Notes under the pieces: generated by a model
What the model saw: only the letters and a program-made list of their open reading frames with translations
What the model was told of the DNA's origin: nothing
Databases searched by the model: none
Program-made: the position numbers and the translations under genes
Shown: positions 7,807 to 17,151 of the stretch, in pieces
How positions within the stretch are numbered: position 1 is the first letter of the stretch
Layout: the number at the start of each line of letters is the position of its first letter
Origin: Halobacillus litoralis
GTDB lineage: Bacteria > Bacillota > Bacilli > Bacillales > Halobacillaceae
Direction: 5' to 3'
DNA length: 64,000 bases
Assembly: GCF_009856355.1 (NCBI RefSeq)
Contig: NZ_WMEW01000012.1
Span: 1 to 64,000, forward strand

Positions 7807-9090
7807 TTATAGAATGCCAATCGTATTCAACAGAATGACGACCGCAACGGAAATAACCGGGATCAGAAGCGCGACGACGAAGATATCGCGGTAGCTGTCC
7901 TTGTGGGTCATGCCGGTGATCGCAAACAGCGTGAGCACCGCTCCGTTGTGCGGCAGCACGTCGAGACCTCCGGAGGACAGGGAAGCGACGCGGTGGAACG
8001 CTTCAGCGCTGATGCCGGTGTCCTGGGCGATCTGATAGTACTTGGAGCCGAGGGCTTCAAGGGCGATGCCGAGGCCGCCGGAGGCGGAGCCTGTGGCGCC
8101 GGCGAGGACGTTGACGGCGACCGCTTCGGAGATGAGCGGGTTGCCTTTGATGCCGACGAGGATCTGCGTGAGCTTCTCAAAGCCGGGCACTTCGCGGACG
8201 ACGGTCCCGAAGCCGACGGCGGCACTGGTATTGATGATGGCGATGACCGATCCGCTCGCCCCTTTGTTGATGGATGTGACGAACTTTTTGAACAAGGTGA
8301 TGTTCAACAGCATAATTAAAAGAATTCCTGCGATTAATGCGGTGACAACGTCCCATTGCAGCAAGTTGAGTGTCAGTAACACGGTCAGCAGTGGCAGAAT
8401 CGACAGGATGAAGTGCGGCTCGCGCTCCACGTCACCGAGTGAACTTTTATCCTCCGGTTCGACGAAGATGTCGCCTCTGTCGCGCAGCTGTTTTTCTCTA
8501 AAGCGCAGGTACAAATAGCCTCCGACCGCCATGATGATGGCGGCGACGATCCCCATGACCGGGGCCGCGGATGCGGTTGTACCGAAGTATTCCATTGGAA
8601 TGAGGTTTTGGATCTGCGGTGTACCAGGCAGGGCCGTCATCGTGAAGGTGAAGGCGCCGAGCCCGACGGTCGCTGGTATGAGCTTCCGGCTGATGTTGGC
8701 TTCCCGGAACAGCGATAAGGCGAGCGGATAGACCGCGAAGACGACGACGAACAAGCTCACCCCGCCGTACGTTAAGACGGCGGCGGAGACGAGTACGCCG
8801 AGGATGGCGCGCTTGGTGCCGATCACTTTTGTGAATGCGACGGCGACCGAGCGGGCCATGCCGGTGTCCTCCATCAGCTTTCCGAAGATCGCCCCGAGCA
8901 TGAAGACCGGGAACCATGATTTCGCAAAGGCGACAAAGCCGCCCATGTACGTATCTTTATAAGCATCGAGCAGGTCGAGGCCGCCGGTGACGGCGACGAC
9001 GCCGGCAGCGATCGGTGCGACCCAGATGATCGACCAGCCGAGGTAGGCGAGCGCCATCAGGACGATGAGGCCGAGTAATATCCCGAACAT
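7807..9090 (-). CDS. GntP-family permease, probable 3-hydroxybutyrate transporter
   Basis: 427-aa integral membrane protein of the GntP family (proton symporters for gluconate-type organic acids), with many hydrophobic helices and the segment TMTALPGTPQIQNLIP. It is the last gene of the scoA-scoB-dehydrogenase-thiolase set, as yxjC lies with scoAB and yxjF in Bacillus subtilis. The substrate is therefore probably 3-hydroxybutyrate or acetoacetate; that is inference from context. The start follows GGGGGAAACACC, 36 bp after the thiolase stop. The coding strand is G+C-rich, which produces long spurious frames on the other strand. Confidence 0.88.
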   Translation of the reverse strand: MFGILLGLIVLMALAYLGWSIIWVAPIAAGVVAVTGGLDLLDAYKDTYMGGFVAFAKSWFPVFMLGAIFGKLMEDTGMARSVAVAFTKVIGTKRAILGVLVSAAVLTYGGVSLFVVVFAVYPLALSLFREANISRKLIPATVGLGAFTFTMTALPGTPQIQNLIPMEYFGTTASAAPVMGIVAAIIMAVGGYLYLRFREKQLRDRGDIFVEPEDKSSLGDVEREPHFILSILPLLTVLLTLNLLQWDVVTALIAGILLIMLLNITLFKKFVTSINKGASGSVIAIINTSAAVGFGTVVREVPGFEKLTQILVGIKGNPLISEAVAVNVLAGATGSASGGLGIALEALGSKYYQIAQDTGISAEAFHRVASLSSGGLDVLPHNGAVLTLFAITGMTHKDSYRDIFVVALLIPVISVAVVILLNTIGIL

Positions 9091-9126
9091 TGGTGTTTCC
9101 CCCTAAATGATTTTTACATTAAGATT

Positions 9127-10305
9127 TTAGACGGATTCGACGACCATGGCAATCCCCTGTCCGCCTCCGATGCAGAGTGAAGCGACTCCATAGCGTCCGC
9201 CGCGGCGCTTCAATTCCTTGATCATCGTATACAACACGCGGGTCCCGCTGGCGCCGACCGGGTGGCCGAGCGCGATGGCGCCGCCGTTGACGTTCACTTT
9301 TTCACGGTCGAGCCCGAGCTCTTTTTCCACCGCCAGATACTGCGCGGCAAAGGCTTCGTTCACTTCGATAAGATCCATATCCTCAAGGGAGAGCTCCGCT
9401 TTTTCAAGCGCCTGACGGATCGCAGGCGCAGGACCGATGCCCATGTAGTGCGGATCCACACCGGCCACGGACCAGGAGACGATTCTTGCCACAGGGCTTA
9501 AGCTGTGGTCCTGGACGTAGTTTTCACTGGCCAGAACAACCGCTCCAGCGCCGTCATTGATGCCGCTCGCGTTTCCGCCTGTGACACTGCCGTCTTTTTT
9601 GAAGGCGGGCTTCAGCTTGGCCAGTTTTTCTGAATTCGTGTCTTCCCGGATGTGCTCGTCCTGATCGACGACAGTCGTGCCTTTGCGTCCCTTCACTTCC
9701 ACCGGAGCGATTTCCTCAGCAAAACGGCCGGAGCGCCGGGCTTCGGCGGCACGCTGGTGACTGCGGGTCGCATATTCATCCTGGGCTTCGCGTGAGATTT
9801 CATAACGCTCCGCCAGATTTTCCCCTGTCATGCCCATGCCCGCACCGATGTACTCATCCGTAAGCGCGGACCAGAGCATATCATCGACCTTCGGTGTGCC
9901 GAGCTTCGTACCAAAACGGCTGCCGCGCAGGGCGTACGGGGCGAGACTCATGCTGTCGACACCGCCGGCAAGCGCGGTTTCCCCTTCCCCGAGGAGAATG
10001 GACTGGGCTGCGGATACGACGGACTGCATGCCCGAACCGCAGAGGCGGTTGACGGCAAGGGCCGGGCTTTCCATCGGGATACCTGTTTTCAGCGCGATGT
10101 GGCGCGCCATGTACGGTGCGTTTTGAGATGAATGAATGACGTTGCCGATGACGGAGAAGTCGATGCTGCCGGCATCGATGCCGCTCCGCTTCAGTGCTTC
10201 TTTTCCAGCGGTGATGCCGAGGTCCGTCGGTTCCACGTCTTTGAGGGCGCCTCCGAATGTACCGAACGGCGTGCGCGCTCCTTCTACGATATATACGGAT
10301 TTCAT
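9127..10305 (-). CDS. Acetyl-CoA acetyltransferase (thiolase)
   Basis: 392-aa thiolase. It should cleave acetoacetyl-CoA with CoA to two acetyl-CoA as the last step of ketone-body use. The nucleophilic Cys is in NRLCGSGMQ (residue 89), the active-site His in GHPVGASG (348) and the second Cys in CIGGGQG (378). The size is typical of the tetrameric degradative or biosynthetic class. The start follows AAGGGG with normal spacing, 17 bp after the dehydrogenase stop, so the genes are one transcript. In B. subtilis the equivalent operon lacks a thiolase, so this operon is more complete. Confidence 0.94.
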   Translation of the reverse strand: MKSVYIVEGARTPFGTFGGALKDVEPTDLGITAGKEALKRSGIDAGSIDFSVIGNVIHSSQNAPYMARHIALKTGIPMESPALAVNRLCGSGMQSVVSAAQSILLGEGETALAGGVDSMSLAPYALRGSRFGTKLGTPKVDDMLWSALTDEYIGAGMGMTGENLAERYEISREAQDEYATRSHQRAAEARRSGRFAEEIAPVEVKGRKGTTVVDQDEHIREDTNSEKLAKLKPAFKKDGSVTGGNASGINDGAGAVVLASENYVQDHSLSPVARIVSWSVAGVDPHYMGIGPAPAIRQALEKAELSLEDMDLIEVNEAFAAQYLAVEKELGLDREKVNVNGGAIALGHPVGASGTRVLYTMIKELKRRGGRYGVASLCIGGGQGIAMVVESV

Positions 10306-10322
10306 TGAAATACCCCTTTCGG

Positions 10323-11099
10323 TTACTGGGTCGTATAGCCGCCGTCGATGACAGCTGCCTGACCGGTAATGCCTTTCGCTTTGTCACTGGCTAAAAACAG
10401 CGCATAGTCGGCGATTTCCTGTACTTCCAGGAGACGCTTCTGCGGCACGAGCGGATAGATGACTTCTTCGAGTGCCTTATCGAGCGAGACGCCGCGGTTG
10501 CTGGCGAGATCCTCAAGCTGGTTGCGGACGAGCGGTGTATCGACATAGCCCGGGCAGATAGCGTTGACGGTAATGCCGTCCTCCGCGCCTTCCAGAGCGG
10601 TCACTTTCGTGAGACCGATGACGCCGTGCTTGGCGCTGTTGTAGGCGGACTTGCCGGCGAATCCGATCAGGCCGTTGATGGAGGCCATGTTGAGGATGCG
10701 GCCGAAGCCCTGCTTTTTCATAATCGGGAATACATGCTTTGTCGCCATGAACGGGGCCACGAGCATGATCTTCGTAATCAGCTCGAACTTCTCTGTCGGA
10801 AACTCCTCGATGGACGAAACGTGCTGGAGGCCGGCGTTGTTGACGAGCACGTCGAGACGGCCGTACTTGTCCACGGTTGCATCAATGGCGTCCTGGATAT
10901 CCTTTTCCTTCGTCACATCGCAGACGAGACCAGTGACGTCATACCCTTCTGAAGACAGCTGCTTTTCGGCTTCCTTCACTTTTTCCTCGTTTATATCGCT
11001 CAAGACGACCTTGGCGCCGTTCTTGGCAAACTCGGTGCCGATTTCATAGCCAATGCCGCTGGCCGCGCCTGTAATGAAGACGACTTTATTTTCTACCAT
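10323..11099 (-). CDS. 3-hydroxybutyrate dehydrogenase (SDR family)
   Basis: 258-aa short-chain dehydrogenase: NAD-binding TGAASGIG (residues 10-17), NNAG near residue 88, and the catalytic Tyr and Lys in YNSAKHG. It probably oxidises D-3-hydroxybutyrate to acetoacetate, as YxjF-like enzymes do. The assignment rests on similarity to that group and on its position between scoB and a thiolase. The PALV-type ending and AVIDGGYTTQ C-terminus are usual for 3-hydroxybutyrate dehydrogenases. The start ATG follows GAGGAACACCGG. The gap to scoB is only 13 bp. Confidence 0.92.
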   Translation of the reverse strand: MVENKVVFITGAASGIGYEIGTEFAKNGAKVVLSDINEEKVKEAEKQLSSEGYDVTGLVCDVTKEKDIQDAIDATVDKYGRLDVLVNNAGLQHVSSIEEFPTEKFELITKIMLVAPFMATKHVFPIMKKQGFGRILNMASINGLIGFAGKSAYNSAKHGVIGLTKVTALEGAEDGITVNAICPGYVDTPLVRNQLEDLASNRGVSLDKALEEVIYPLVPQKRLLEVQEIADYALFLASDKAKGITGQAAVIDGGYTTQ

Positions 11100-11112
11100 C
11101 CGGTGTTCCTCC

Positions 11113-11793
11113 TCACGTGTTGGACTGGATTGTCATCAGCTCGTCGCTGACAATCAGATCCGCTTCTGTCGATGCCTTGATTTCGTCTACCGTCCAGCCT
11201 TCAGCGATTTCGATCAGCTTCAGGCCTTCCTCTGTTACGTCCATGACGGCACGCTCGGTGATGATGCGGTCGACGACGCCTTTTCCTGTGAGCGGCAGAC
11301 GGCATGCCTTCAGGATCTTCGGATCTCCGTGCTTGTTCACGTGGTCCATGATGATGACGACTTTTTTGGAGCCGTGGACGATATCCATCGCCCCGCCCAT
11401 GCCTTTGATCATTTTTCCAGGGATCATCCAGTTGGCGAGATCGCCGTTTTCTGCGACTTCCATCCCGCCTAAAATCGCAAGGTCGAGGTGCTCACCGCGG
11501 ATCATCGCGAACGATTCGGCACTGTCACAGTAGGCGGCGCCGATGGAGGCGGTGACGGTTTCCTTTCCGGCGTTGATCAAATCCGGATCGACTTCCTCTT
11601 CATACGGAGAGCGTCCGATGCCGAGCAGTCCGTTTTCCGACTGCAGGACGACTTCCTTATCAGAATCGATGTAGTTGGCGACCATCGTCGGCATTCCGAT
11701 TCCAAGGTTCACATAGTAACCGCTTTCAATTTCCCTTTCAGCTCGTCGGGCAATCAGTTCCCTGACTGCCGCTTTATCCATTTCTACGGCCAT
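11113..11793 (-). CDS. scoB: Succinyl-CoA:3-ketoacid CoA-transferase subunit B
   Basis: 226-aa beta subunit of the CoA-transferase. With ScoA it moves CoA from succinyl-CoA to acetoacetate. The catalytic glutamate lies in SENGLLGIG, where the enzyme forms its covalent CoA intermediate. The segments YYVNLGIGMPT and GGAMDIVHGSKKVV are typical. The start follows AAAGGAGGGGCTATT. It is directly downstream of scoA with a 17-bp gap, consistent with equal production of the two subunits. Confidence 0.96.
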   Translation of the reverse strand: MAVEMDKAAVRELIARRAEREIESGYYVNLGIGMPTMVANYIDSDKEVVLQSENGLLGIGRSPYEEEVDPDLINAGKETVTASIGAAYCDSAESFAMIRGEHLDLAILGGMEVAENGDLANWMIPGKMIKGMGGAMDIVHGSKKVVIIMDHVNKHGDPKILKACRLPLTGKGVVDRIITERAVMDVTEEGLKLIEIAEGWTVDEIKASTEADLIVSDELMTIQSNT

Positions 11794-11810
11794 AATAGCC
11801 CCTCCTTTTG

Positions 11811-12506
11811 TTATGCATGAGTGCGTACGGTCCGGCGTTCGATGCGTTTTTCCTGCTGACCTTCAATGAGTCCCTGTACGTAGATGCCCGGCGTGTGGAT
11901 CTGATCGGCATCAAGTTCGCCCGGCTCGACCAGCTCTTCGACTTCAGCGATCGTGACGGCCCCGGCAGCGGCCATCATCGGATTGAAGTTGCGCGCCGTT
12001 TTGTTATAAATGAGGTTGCCGTGCTTGTCACCCTTCAGGGCACGGACGAGGCTGACATCAGCGGTGAGTCCGGTCTGCAGCAGGTAGTCCCTGCCGTCGA
12101 AGGTGCGCACTTCTTTTCCTTCCGCAATCGGTGTTCCGACGCCTGCCGGTGTATAGAAAGCAGGAATGCCGGCGCCGCCTGCGCGGATGCGTTCTGCGAG
12201 CGTTCCCTGCGGCGTGAGTTCGACTTCCAGTTCGCCTGCGAGCACCTGACGTTCGAATTCCTTGTTTTCGCCGACGTAGGAGCCGATCATCTTATCAATC
12301 TGTTTGTTTTCCAAAAGCAGGCCGAGACCCCAGTCGTCAACGCCACAGTTGTTGCTGATGACGGTGAGATGCTTCACGTTCGATTCGACGAGTGCCAAAA
12401 TGAGATTTTCCGGGATTCCGACGAGTCCGAATCCTCCGACCATAATCGTTGAGTGATCGTTTATGTCCTTAACTGCTTCCTGAAATGATGTGTGAATGTG
12501 TTTCAT
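11811..12506 (-). CDS. scoA: Succinyl-CoA:3-ketoacid CoA-transferase subunit A
   Basis: 231-aa alpha subunit of the CoA-transferase, first gene of the operon. The [13 protein letters not shown] loop and the segment [16 protein letters not shown] are family signatures. An upstream ATG at 12548 would place the start inside the -24 element of the sigma-54 promoter, so I use MKHIHTSF at 12506. Its ribosome site is weak (GGGGTGGAAACC). The gene begins about 20 bp after the predicted transcription start. Confidence 0.95.
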   Translation of the reverse strand: MKHIHTSFQEAVKDINDHSTIMVGGFGLVGIPENLILALVESNVKHLTVISNNCGVDDWGLGLLLENKQIDKMIGSYVGENKEFERQVLAGELEVELTPQGTLAERIRAGGAGIPAFYTPAGVGTPIAEGKEVRTFDGRDYLLQTGLTADVSLVRALKGDKHGNLIYNKTARNFNPMMAAAGAVTIAEVEELVEPGELDADQIHTPGIYVQGLIEGQQEKRIERRTVRTHA

Positions 12507-12536
12507 ATTGGTTTCCACCCCTTCCACCCTTCTACA

Positions 12537-12552
12537 TGCAAGTTTCATGCCA
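12537..12552 (-). promoter_or_regulatory. Sigma-54 (-24/-12) promoter of the scoA operon
   Basis: The minus strand reads TGGCATGAAACTTGCA, matching the SigL/RpoN consensus TGGCAYR-N4-TTGCW with correct spacing. It lies 30 bp upstream of scoA, and a sigma-54 activator gene is directly upstream. Nearby TTCCGG repeats at about 12585-12600 could be activator binding sites, but this is only suggestive. Confidence 0.88.
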
Positions 12553-12649
12553 ACTTTTCAACCGCGGTACTAAAGGAATCTGGTTTTCCGGTTTCCGGAT
12601 TTATGGAAAAAATGATTTGCCATTCATGAAAACCCTTACAAAACGGCAT

Positions 12650-12699
12650 AAAAAAACCCATTCCGGATTTCCGGAACGGATTCCTGAAATCTGGAATGG
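12650..12699 (-). terminator. Terminator of the sigma-54 activator gene
   Basis: Long imperfect hairpin CCATTCC...GGAATGG with inner GATTTC / GAAATC and GGAA / TTCC pairs, followed by seven T on the minus strand. It starts directly at the stop codon of the activator gene and separates it from the scoA promoter. Confidence 0.85.
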
Positions 12700-12700
12700 C

Positions 12701-14062
12701 TTACAGGTCGTACTTTTTCACTTTGTCATACAGGCTTGATTTGCCGATGCCGAGGCGGTCGGCGGCTGTACATTTGTCACCGTCCGCTTCTTCGATCGCG
12801 CGGAGGATCGCCGTTTTTTCCGCTTCCTCGACCACGTCCTTGAGCGTCTGTCCGGCGCGCTGGCCGTTTCCTGAGGATGACAGATAATCCGGCAGGTCTC
12901 GGTAACGGATTTCCCCGTCGTCGGTCATATGAATGGCGGATTCAATGACGTTTTCCAGCTCACGGACATTCCCCGGCCAGTCGTGTTTGTTAAAGAGAGC
13001 CTCCACGTCCGGGGCGAGCGTCTCAATCCGTTTGCCGGTCCGGTCACTGAGCTTTTTCAACAGAAACTTCGTGAGCACCTTGATGTCGCCCCGGCGTCTG
13101 CGGAGTGGCGGAATATCGATCTGGACGACATTGATGCGGTAGAAGAGATCCTCCCGGAATTTGTCCTCCTTGATGAGCGCTTCGAGCGGCCGGTTGGTGG
13201 CGGCGATGATGCGGACGTCGATGGCCTGCGGCTTCTCTGCGCCGACCGCTTCGATTTCGCCTTCCTGCAGGGCACGGAGGATTTTCACCTGGGCGTGGAG
13301 CGGCATGTCGCCAATTTCATCAAGGAACAGCGTGCCGCCGTGGGCGAGCTGGAATTTGCCCGGCTTGCCGCCTTTTTTCGCACCGGTAAACGCTCCTTCC
13401 TGGTAGCCGAACAGCTCCGCTTCGATCAAATGCTCCGGGATAGCCGCGCAGTTCACCTTGATGAACGGCTGCTGGCTCCGCTCACTCAAGTGATGGATGC
13501 TGTGGGCGAACAATTCCTTCCCTGTCCCGCTTTCGCCGCGGACGAGCACCGACACGTCGCTGTAGGCGGTTTTGCGGATCTTTTCCTTGACCTGCAGCAC
13601 TTCCGGTGAGGTGGTGATGATGTCATGAAGCGAATACTTGGCCCCGTTCACGTGCTGCATCTGGCTGCGGTACGTCTCGAGCTCAAGCAGGAGGTCCTTG
13701 ATGTGGGTGTTCATGATTTTCCATTCATCGGTATCACGGAACAGCACCATGCCGAGGGCCCCGATCACCTCGCCGTCCTCCTGGAGCGGAATCCGGTGGG
13801 CGATCATATAATCGCCGCGGATCTTCTGGAGATCGGCCATCTCCTCCTCCCCGGTGTCGACGACGATGTGCATCCGCGTATTCTCGATCACTTCGGTGAC
13901 GTGGCGGCCGGCGATCTCTTTTGGATCGACTTCCAAAAAACGGCCGTAGCTTTCATTCATATAGGAAATCCGTCCGTCCCGGTCGACGACGACGATACAG
14001 TGCTTCACATTGCCAAACAGCGTTTCCAGCACATGATTGCGCTCCTCAAGCATCGATGGCAT
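12701..14062 (-). CDS. Sigma-54-dependent transcriptional activator (PAS, AAA+, Fis-type HTH)
   Basis: 453-aa enhancer-binding protein. An N-terminal PAS sensor domain (about residues 10-115) is followed by an AAA+ domain with Walker A GESGTGKE (176-183), the sigma-54 contact loop GAFTGA (223-228) and [13 protein letters not shown] Fis-type helix-turn-helix occupies the last 45 residues ([17 protein letters not shown]). The intact GAFTGA loop means it should activate SigL RNA polymerase. Its obvious target is the scoA operon, which has a -24/-12 promoter just downstream. The ligand sensed by the PAS domain is unknown; a ketone body or CoA intermediate is a guess. The start follows AAGGAGTGACCCAGG. 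Confidence 0.93.
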   Translation of the reverse strand: MPSMLEERNHVLETLFGNVKHCIVVVDRDGRISYMNESYGRFLEVDPKEIAGRHVTEVIENTRMHIVVDTGEEEMADLQKIRGDYMIAHRIPLQEDGEVIGALGMVLFRDTDEWKIMNTHIKDLLLELETYRSQMQHVNGAKYSLHDIITTSPEVLQVKEKIRKTAYSDVSVLVRGESGTGKELFAHSIHHLSERSQQPFIKVNCAAIPEHLIEAELFGYQEGAFTGAKKGGKPGKFQLAHGGTLFLDEIGDMPLHAQVKILRALQEGEIEAVGAEKPQAIDVRIIAATNRPLEALIKEDKFREDLFYRINVVQIDIPPLRRRRGDIKVLTKFLLKKLSDRTGKRIETLAPDVEALFNKHDWPGNVRELENVIESAIHMTDDGEIRYRDLPDYLSSSGNGQRAGQTLKDVVEEAEKTAILRAIEEADGDKCTAADRLGIGKSSLYDKVKKYDL

Positions 14063-14193
14063 CCTGGGTCACTCCTTTATATGATAACGTTTTCAATAGT
14101 CGCTACTTTGAGTCTATCAAAAGAGTCCCGTAGTGGCTAGATACCCCGCCTCCTTTTTTTACCATGATAGGATAGAAAAAGGAGGTGTTCGTT

Positions 14194-14337
14194 ATGGACG
14201 GGTTATGGAGCTGGATCGCCTTATCTCTGGCTGTTGGTGCTTTTTATACAGCGGAGCAGGCAAAAAGAGAGGATAAGAGATTGAAAGAGCGGCTGGATCG
14301 TCTGGAGCGGGAAAAAGAGGAAAAACCTCCCTCATGA
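14194..14337 (+). CDS. Small single-pass membrane protein (47 aa)
   Basis: The 47-codon frame begins MDGLWSWIALSLAVGAFYTA, one hydrophobic helix, then turns into a strongly charged Lys/Arg/Glu tail with heptad-like spacing that may form a coiled coil. An excellent ribosome site (AAAGGAGGTG, 6-nt spacing) supports translation. It is divergent from the sigma-54 activator and convergent with the lipoprotein gene. I do not recognise a family. Confidence 0.68.
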   Translation: MDGLWSWIALSLAVGAFYTAEQAKREDKRLKERLDRLEREKEEKPPS

Positions 14338-14347
14338 ACGAGGGAGG
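14321..14347 (-). terminator. Terminator of the lipoprotein gene
   Basis: Perfect CCTCCCTC / GAGGGAGG stem with a 6-nt loop followed by a T-rich run on the minus strand. It overlaps the last codons of the small membrane protein gene, so the two convergent genes share it. Confidence 0.85.
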
Positions 14348-14355
14348 TTCCTGCA

Positions 14356-14964
14356 TTATGGATGCAAAGGAAGATCAATCTCCAGATCATCGCCTAAAGG
14401 GTTTCCTGTTTGATCAGTCGGAGCTTTGACATAGAGGGTCAGTTCCTCAATATCCTTCACGTTCGTTTCATCAAAGAAGAACGTGAACAACCTTGAAACA
14501 CCTTCTTCACGGAAAATACGTTCCACGAGGCCATCACTCATCTTCTCATCCGGATCAACCATTTCACCCGTACCTGTCTCCACACGGAAATGATCCCATG
14601 TGAAAATAATATCCTTATTGGACACGGCAAGGTCCATTCCCAGATTCAAGTACTCTACGTCTTCTCTGCCAATCAAGTCGATAAACAAATCATCGGTATA
14701 GGTGCCTGTAACAAGGCTTGCCGCTGCGAAATCCAAGGTAACAGGTCCTGTTTCATATGTACCTATATCTTCGGCGGTGGAGACCATTTCAAAATTCCCC
14801 CGGTCGGTTTCCACGATTTCAGGTTCCTTTTCATCATTAGAAGAAGATTCTTCCTCCACTTTTTCTTCCGGCTCATCAGCCTTCTCTGGTGTACTTTCTG
14901 AACTGCACGCTGAAATGAACAAAATAGTAAAAAGAACCAGCACAGCCTTCCACTTTGTTAACAA
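14356..14964 (-). CDS. Lipoprotein of unknown function
   Basis: 202-aa predicted lipoprotein: MLTKWKAVLVLFTILFISAC ends in a lipobox (Cys 20). A low-complexity acidic linker rich in Glu and Ser (about residues 22-52) then joins a globular domain of about 150 aa. The first codon is TTG, preceded by GGGGAG; no ATG fits. The mature domain (QTGNPLGDDLEIDLPL near the end) resembles no family I can name. It should be anchored on the outer face of the membrane. It is monocistronic, with its own terminator. Confidence 0.8.
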   Translation of the reverse strand: MLTKWKAVLVLFTILFISACSSESTPEKADEPEEKVEEESSSNDEKEPEIVETDRGNFEMVSTAEDIGTYETGPVTLDFAAASLVTGTYTDDLFIDLIGREDVEYLNLGMDLAVSNKDIIFTWDHFRVETGTGEMVDPDEKMSDGLVERIFREEGVSRLFTFFFDETNVKDIEELTLYVKAPTDQTGNPLGDDLEIDLPLHP

Positions 14965-15270
14965 ACGATCACGCTCCCCTTTGATATATCATCTAAACAT
15001 TACCATGCAGGAGATCCATAAATAAAGGAAGTGTTATAAGCAGCCTCCTTTCCACTCACGTTTTGTAAAAATCACAGCTTTTCTTAAAATAAATATGATA
15101 TATGTAAAAGTAAATACTTTTATCATGCCATAATATAGATAAAAATACCTACAAAAGGAGTGGAAGGCTACTCAAAAGATGAAAAACCAGGAGGCTGCAT
15201 CCATATTATATTTCGCCCGGAACATTGAGAGAGAACCGGGATACACTTGAAGAATGACGAGGTGGTTGTC

Positions 15271-15792
15271 TTGGTTTATATCGTATGGGCAGAAGCCCTG
15301 ATTATTGTCCTGTTCACCGTGTTATTAATGAAGGATCTGCTTAAGAAAAAGGCAGCGGACGCTCCAACAGCTGCCGAGCCCACCGCAGGAAGCGTCCCCC
15401 CGTCGAAACAGCCGTACGTAAAAAGAAGCCTCCGGGTCGATGTCCCCCATATCGAAAGCAAAATCATCATCATTGATATCGATACCAAACGGTTCAAAGC
15501 CTTGAACCAGAAATACTTTACCGGCTATATCGAGAACATCAGCCTCACCGGCTTGAAATTTTCATCAGCGTACAACATCCCGATCCAGGAGAACATCACA
15601 ATTTCCCTGCACTTTTCCTTGGATGACGAAGACTTTACCCTGCAGGCCCGGATGGCCCGGAAACACGAGGAGTTATCAAGCTCCGCCGTTGTCTATGGGG
15701 TGGAGTTCATCGAAATCAGCGAAAAGAACCGGGAGCGCCTGGCGCGCATCCTGTATCAGCTGCAGATTGTGAAAAATAAGCAAGCGCTCTGA
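15271..15792 (+). CDS. Membrane-anchored PilZ-domain protein
   Basis: About 173 aa. One N-terminal membrane helix (VYIVWAEALIIVLFTVLLM) is followed by a short Ala/Pro linker and a PilZ domain. RSLRVDVP near the start of the domain stands where the RxxxR motif of c-di-GMP binders lies, but only in partial form. NISLTGLKF matches the [D/N]xSxxG motif. It may be a c-di-GMP receptor, although the arginine motif is not perfect. The start is uncertain: TTG at 15271 has GAGGTGG at good spacing, while TTG at 15247 and GTG at 15262 have weak sites. It is monocistronic and convergent with the M48 protease gene. Confidence 0.72.
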   Translation: MVYIVWAEALIIVLFTVLLMKDLLKKKAADAPTAAEPTAGSVPPSKQPYVKRSLRVDVPHIESKIIIIDIDTKRFKALNQKYFTGYIENISLTGLKFSSAYNIPIQENITISLHFSLDDEDFTLQARMARKHEELSSSAVVYGVEFIEISEKNRERLARILYQLQIVKNKQAL

Positions 15793-15793
15793 A

Positions 15794-15823
15794 TAAAACA
15801 AGCCCCCGGACATGCGGGGGCTT
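15794..15823 (-). terminator. Terminator of the M48 protease gene
   Basis: AAGCCCCC / GGGGGCTT stem followed by TTGTTTTATT on the minus strand, immediately after the protease stop codon. It may also stop the convergent PilZ transcript. Confidence 0.85.
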
Positions 15824-15827
15824 GGGT

Positions 15828-17096
15828 CTACTCCTCATCGCTCAGCTCATAGTTTTCGAGCATATGGATCCGCTCCATCATCGTCGGATGTCCGTAGCGC
15901 AGGTACTTCACAAGCGCCGGCGGATCGACGTCACTCAAGCCGTTGACGGTGAGCTCCTGGAAGGACCCGACAGCCGCTTCTGTATCCTGGGTCATCTCAA
16001 TCGCATAACGGTCGGCATCCCCTTCCGCGTTCCGTGAGATTGCAAGCTCCACAGGACTTGCAAGGAAAGAGAGCAGCGTCAGGATCAAATAAAACATCGG
16101 CAGACTCGCAATCTCGGACACCTTCGTAAAGCCGAGCTTTTCCCCGTAGCGCCGCACCGCCCACCGCAGCAGGTGATAGGTCACCAGCAGTCCAAGGAAG
16201 GTGGCGAAGATCGCACCGGCGAGATTCCAGTACAGGTGATTCATGACGTAATGGCCGATTTCATGCGCCATGATGAAAAGCACTTCATTTTCCTGAAGCC
16301 GGTTCAGCGTCGTATCCCATAAAACGATGCGGAGATTGGAGCCGATGCCGTTCACGTAGGCGTTCATACTGTTCGTTTTCTCCGACATGTTCACTTCATA
16401 GACACGGTCAGCGGGAATATCCGCTTCATCGGCGAGCGTGAGAATTTTTTCCTCAAGCTGTTTATCCTGCAGTTCACCGAAATCATTATACAGCGGGTCG
16501 ATGACGACGGGCTGCAGGTACATCATAAAAATGAGAAACGGAATCATCAGCAGCCAGGCGATCAGCCACCAGCGCTTCTCGAATTTTTTCATTAAGAAAT
16601 ATAAGACGGTAATGAGAACGGCCATGATGAGCCAGCCGATCCAGAAGCTGAGCAGCTCATCGCGCATCCAGCTTGAAAAGCTCTGGGTGGAAATGCCGTA
16701 CTCCACCGACAAGCGCCGCTTTACGTAATCGATCGGGAATAACAGGATCGATGTCAGCGTCGACAACAGCAGCACAAACAACGGAATTTGGATGGTCCGG
16801 AAGCGTGATACCTTTTCCCCGAACTGCTTGAAGACGATCGACGCGCCGAAAACCATTACACCGAGATAGACGATCCACTCCAACGGCTCGCCGAGAAAGG
16901 AGAGGAAGTTCTGATAGGTCGAGTATTCCTGACTGAGTTCAAGCTCCCTCGCCGTCATAAATGTCGCCGGATCGGCGGCGGTCCCTTCGTATTCCGGAGG
17001 TACGCCGGGGTTCGACCACTGGAAAAAATACAGGCCCAGCACCAGACTATAGAGGCCGTAGAGAATGAACGTCCATGTGATAAATTTTTTCTTCAC
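15828..17096 (-). CDS. M48-family membrane metalloprotease (Ste24/CAAX protease-like)
   Basis: 422-aa integral membrane zinc protease. The zinc motif HEIGH lies in IMAHEIGHYVMNH (about residues 270-282), and the third ligand region is SRNAEGDADRYAIEM near 365. At least six hydrophobic helices flank the domain, as in Ste24-type enzymes; B. subtilis YhfN has the same length and layout. It probably degrades or processes membrane or signal peptides. The start is GTG with GGAGGG six bases upstream. A Nudix gene lies 55 bp upstream on the same strand. Confidence 0.9.
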   Translation of the reverse strand: MKKKFITWTFILYGLYSLVLGLYFFQWSNPGVPPEYEGTAADPATFMTARELELSQEYSTYQNFLSFLGEPLEWIVYLGVMVFGASIVFKQFGEKVSRFRTIQIPLFVLLLSTLTSILLFPIDYVKRRLSVEYGISTQSFSSWMRDELLSFWIGWLIMAVLITVLYFLMKKFEKRWWLIAWLLMIPFLIFMMYLQPVVIDPLYNDFGELQDKQLEEKILTLADEADIPADRVYEVNMSEKTNSMNAYVNGIGSNLRIVLWDTTLNRLQENEVLFIMAHEIGHYVMNHLYWNLAGAIFATFLGLLVTYHLLRWAVRRYGEKLGFTKVSEIASLPMFYLILTLLSFLASPVELAISRNAEGDADRYAIEMTQDTEAAVGSFQELTVNGLSDVDPPALVKYLRYGHPTMMERIHMLENYELSDEE

Positions 17097-17151
17097 TGCC
17101 TGCCCTCCCTGACATACGCATTCGTCATAGTGTACGAGCCCGCCCGTCCGC

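Noticed and set aside
7903-10387. Several long frames opposite or offset to the permease and thiolase genes
   Set aside because: Arg/Ala/Gly-rich shadows caused by high third-position G+C of the true minus-strand genes.
12929-13609. 226-aa plus-strand frame
   Set aside because: Exact antisense of the sigma-54 activator AAA+ domain; no start signal and no known domain.
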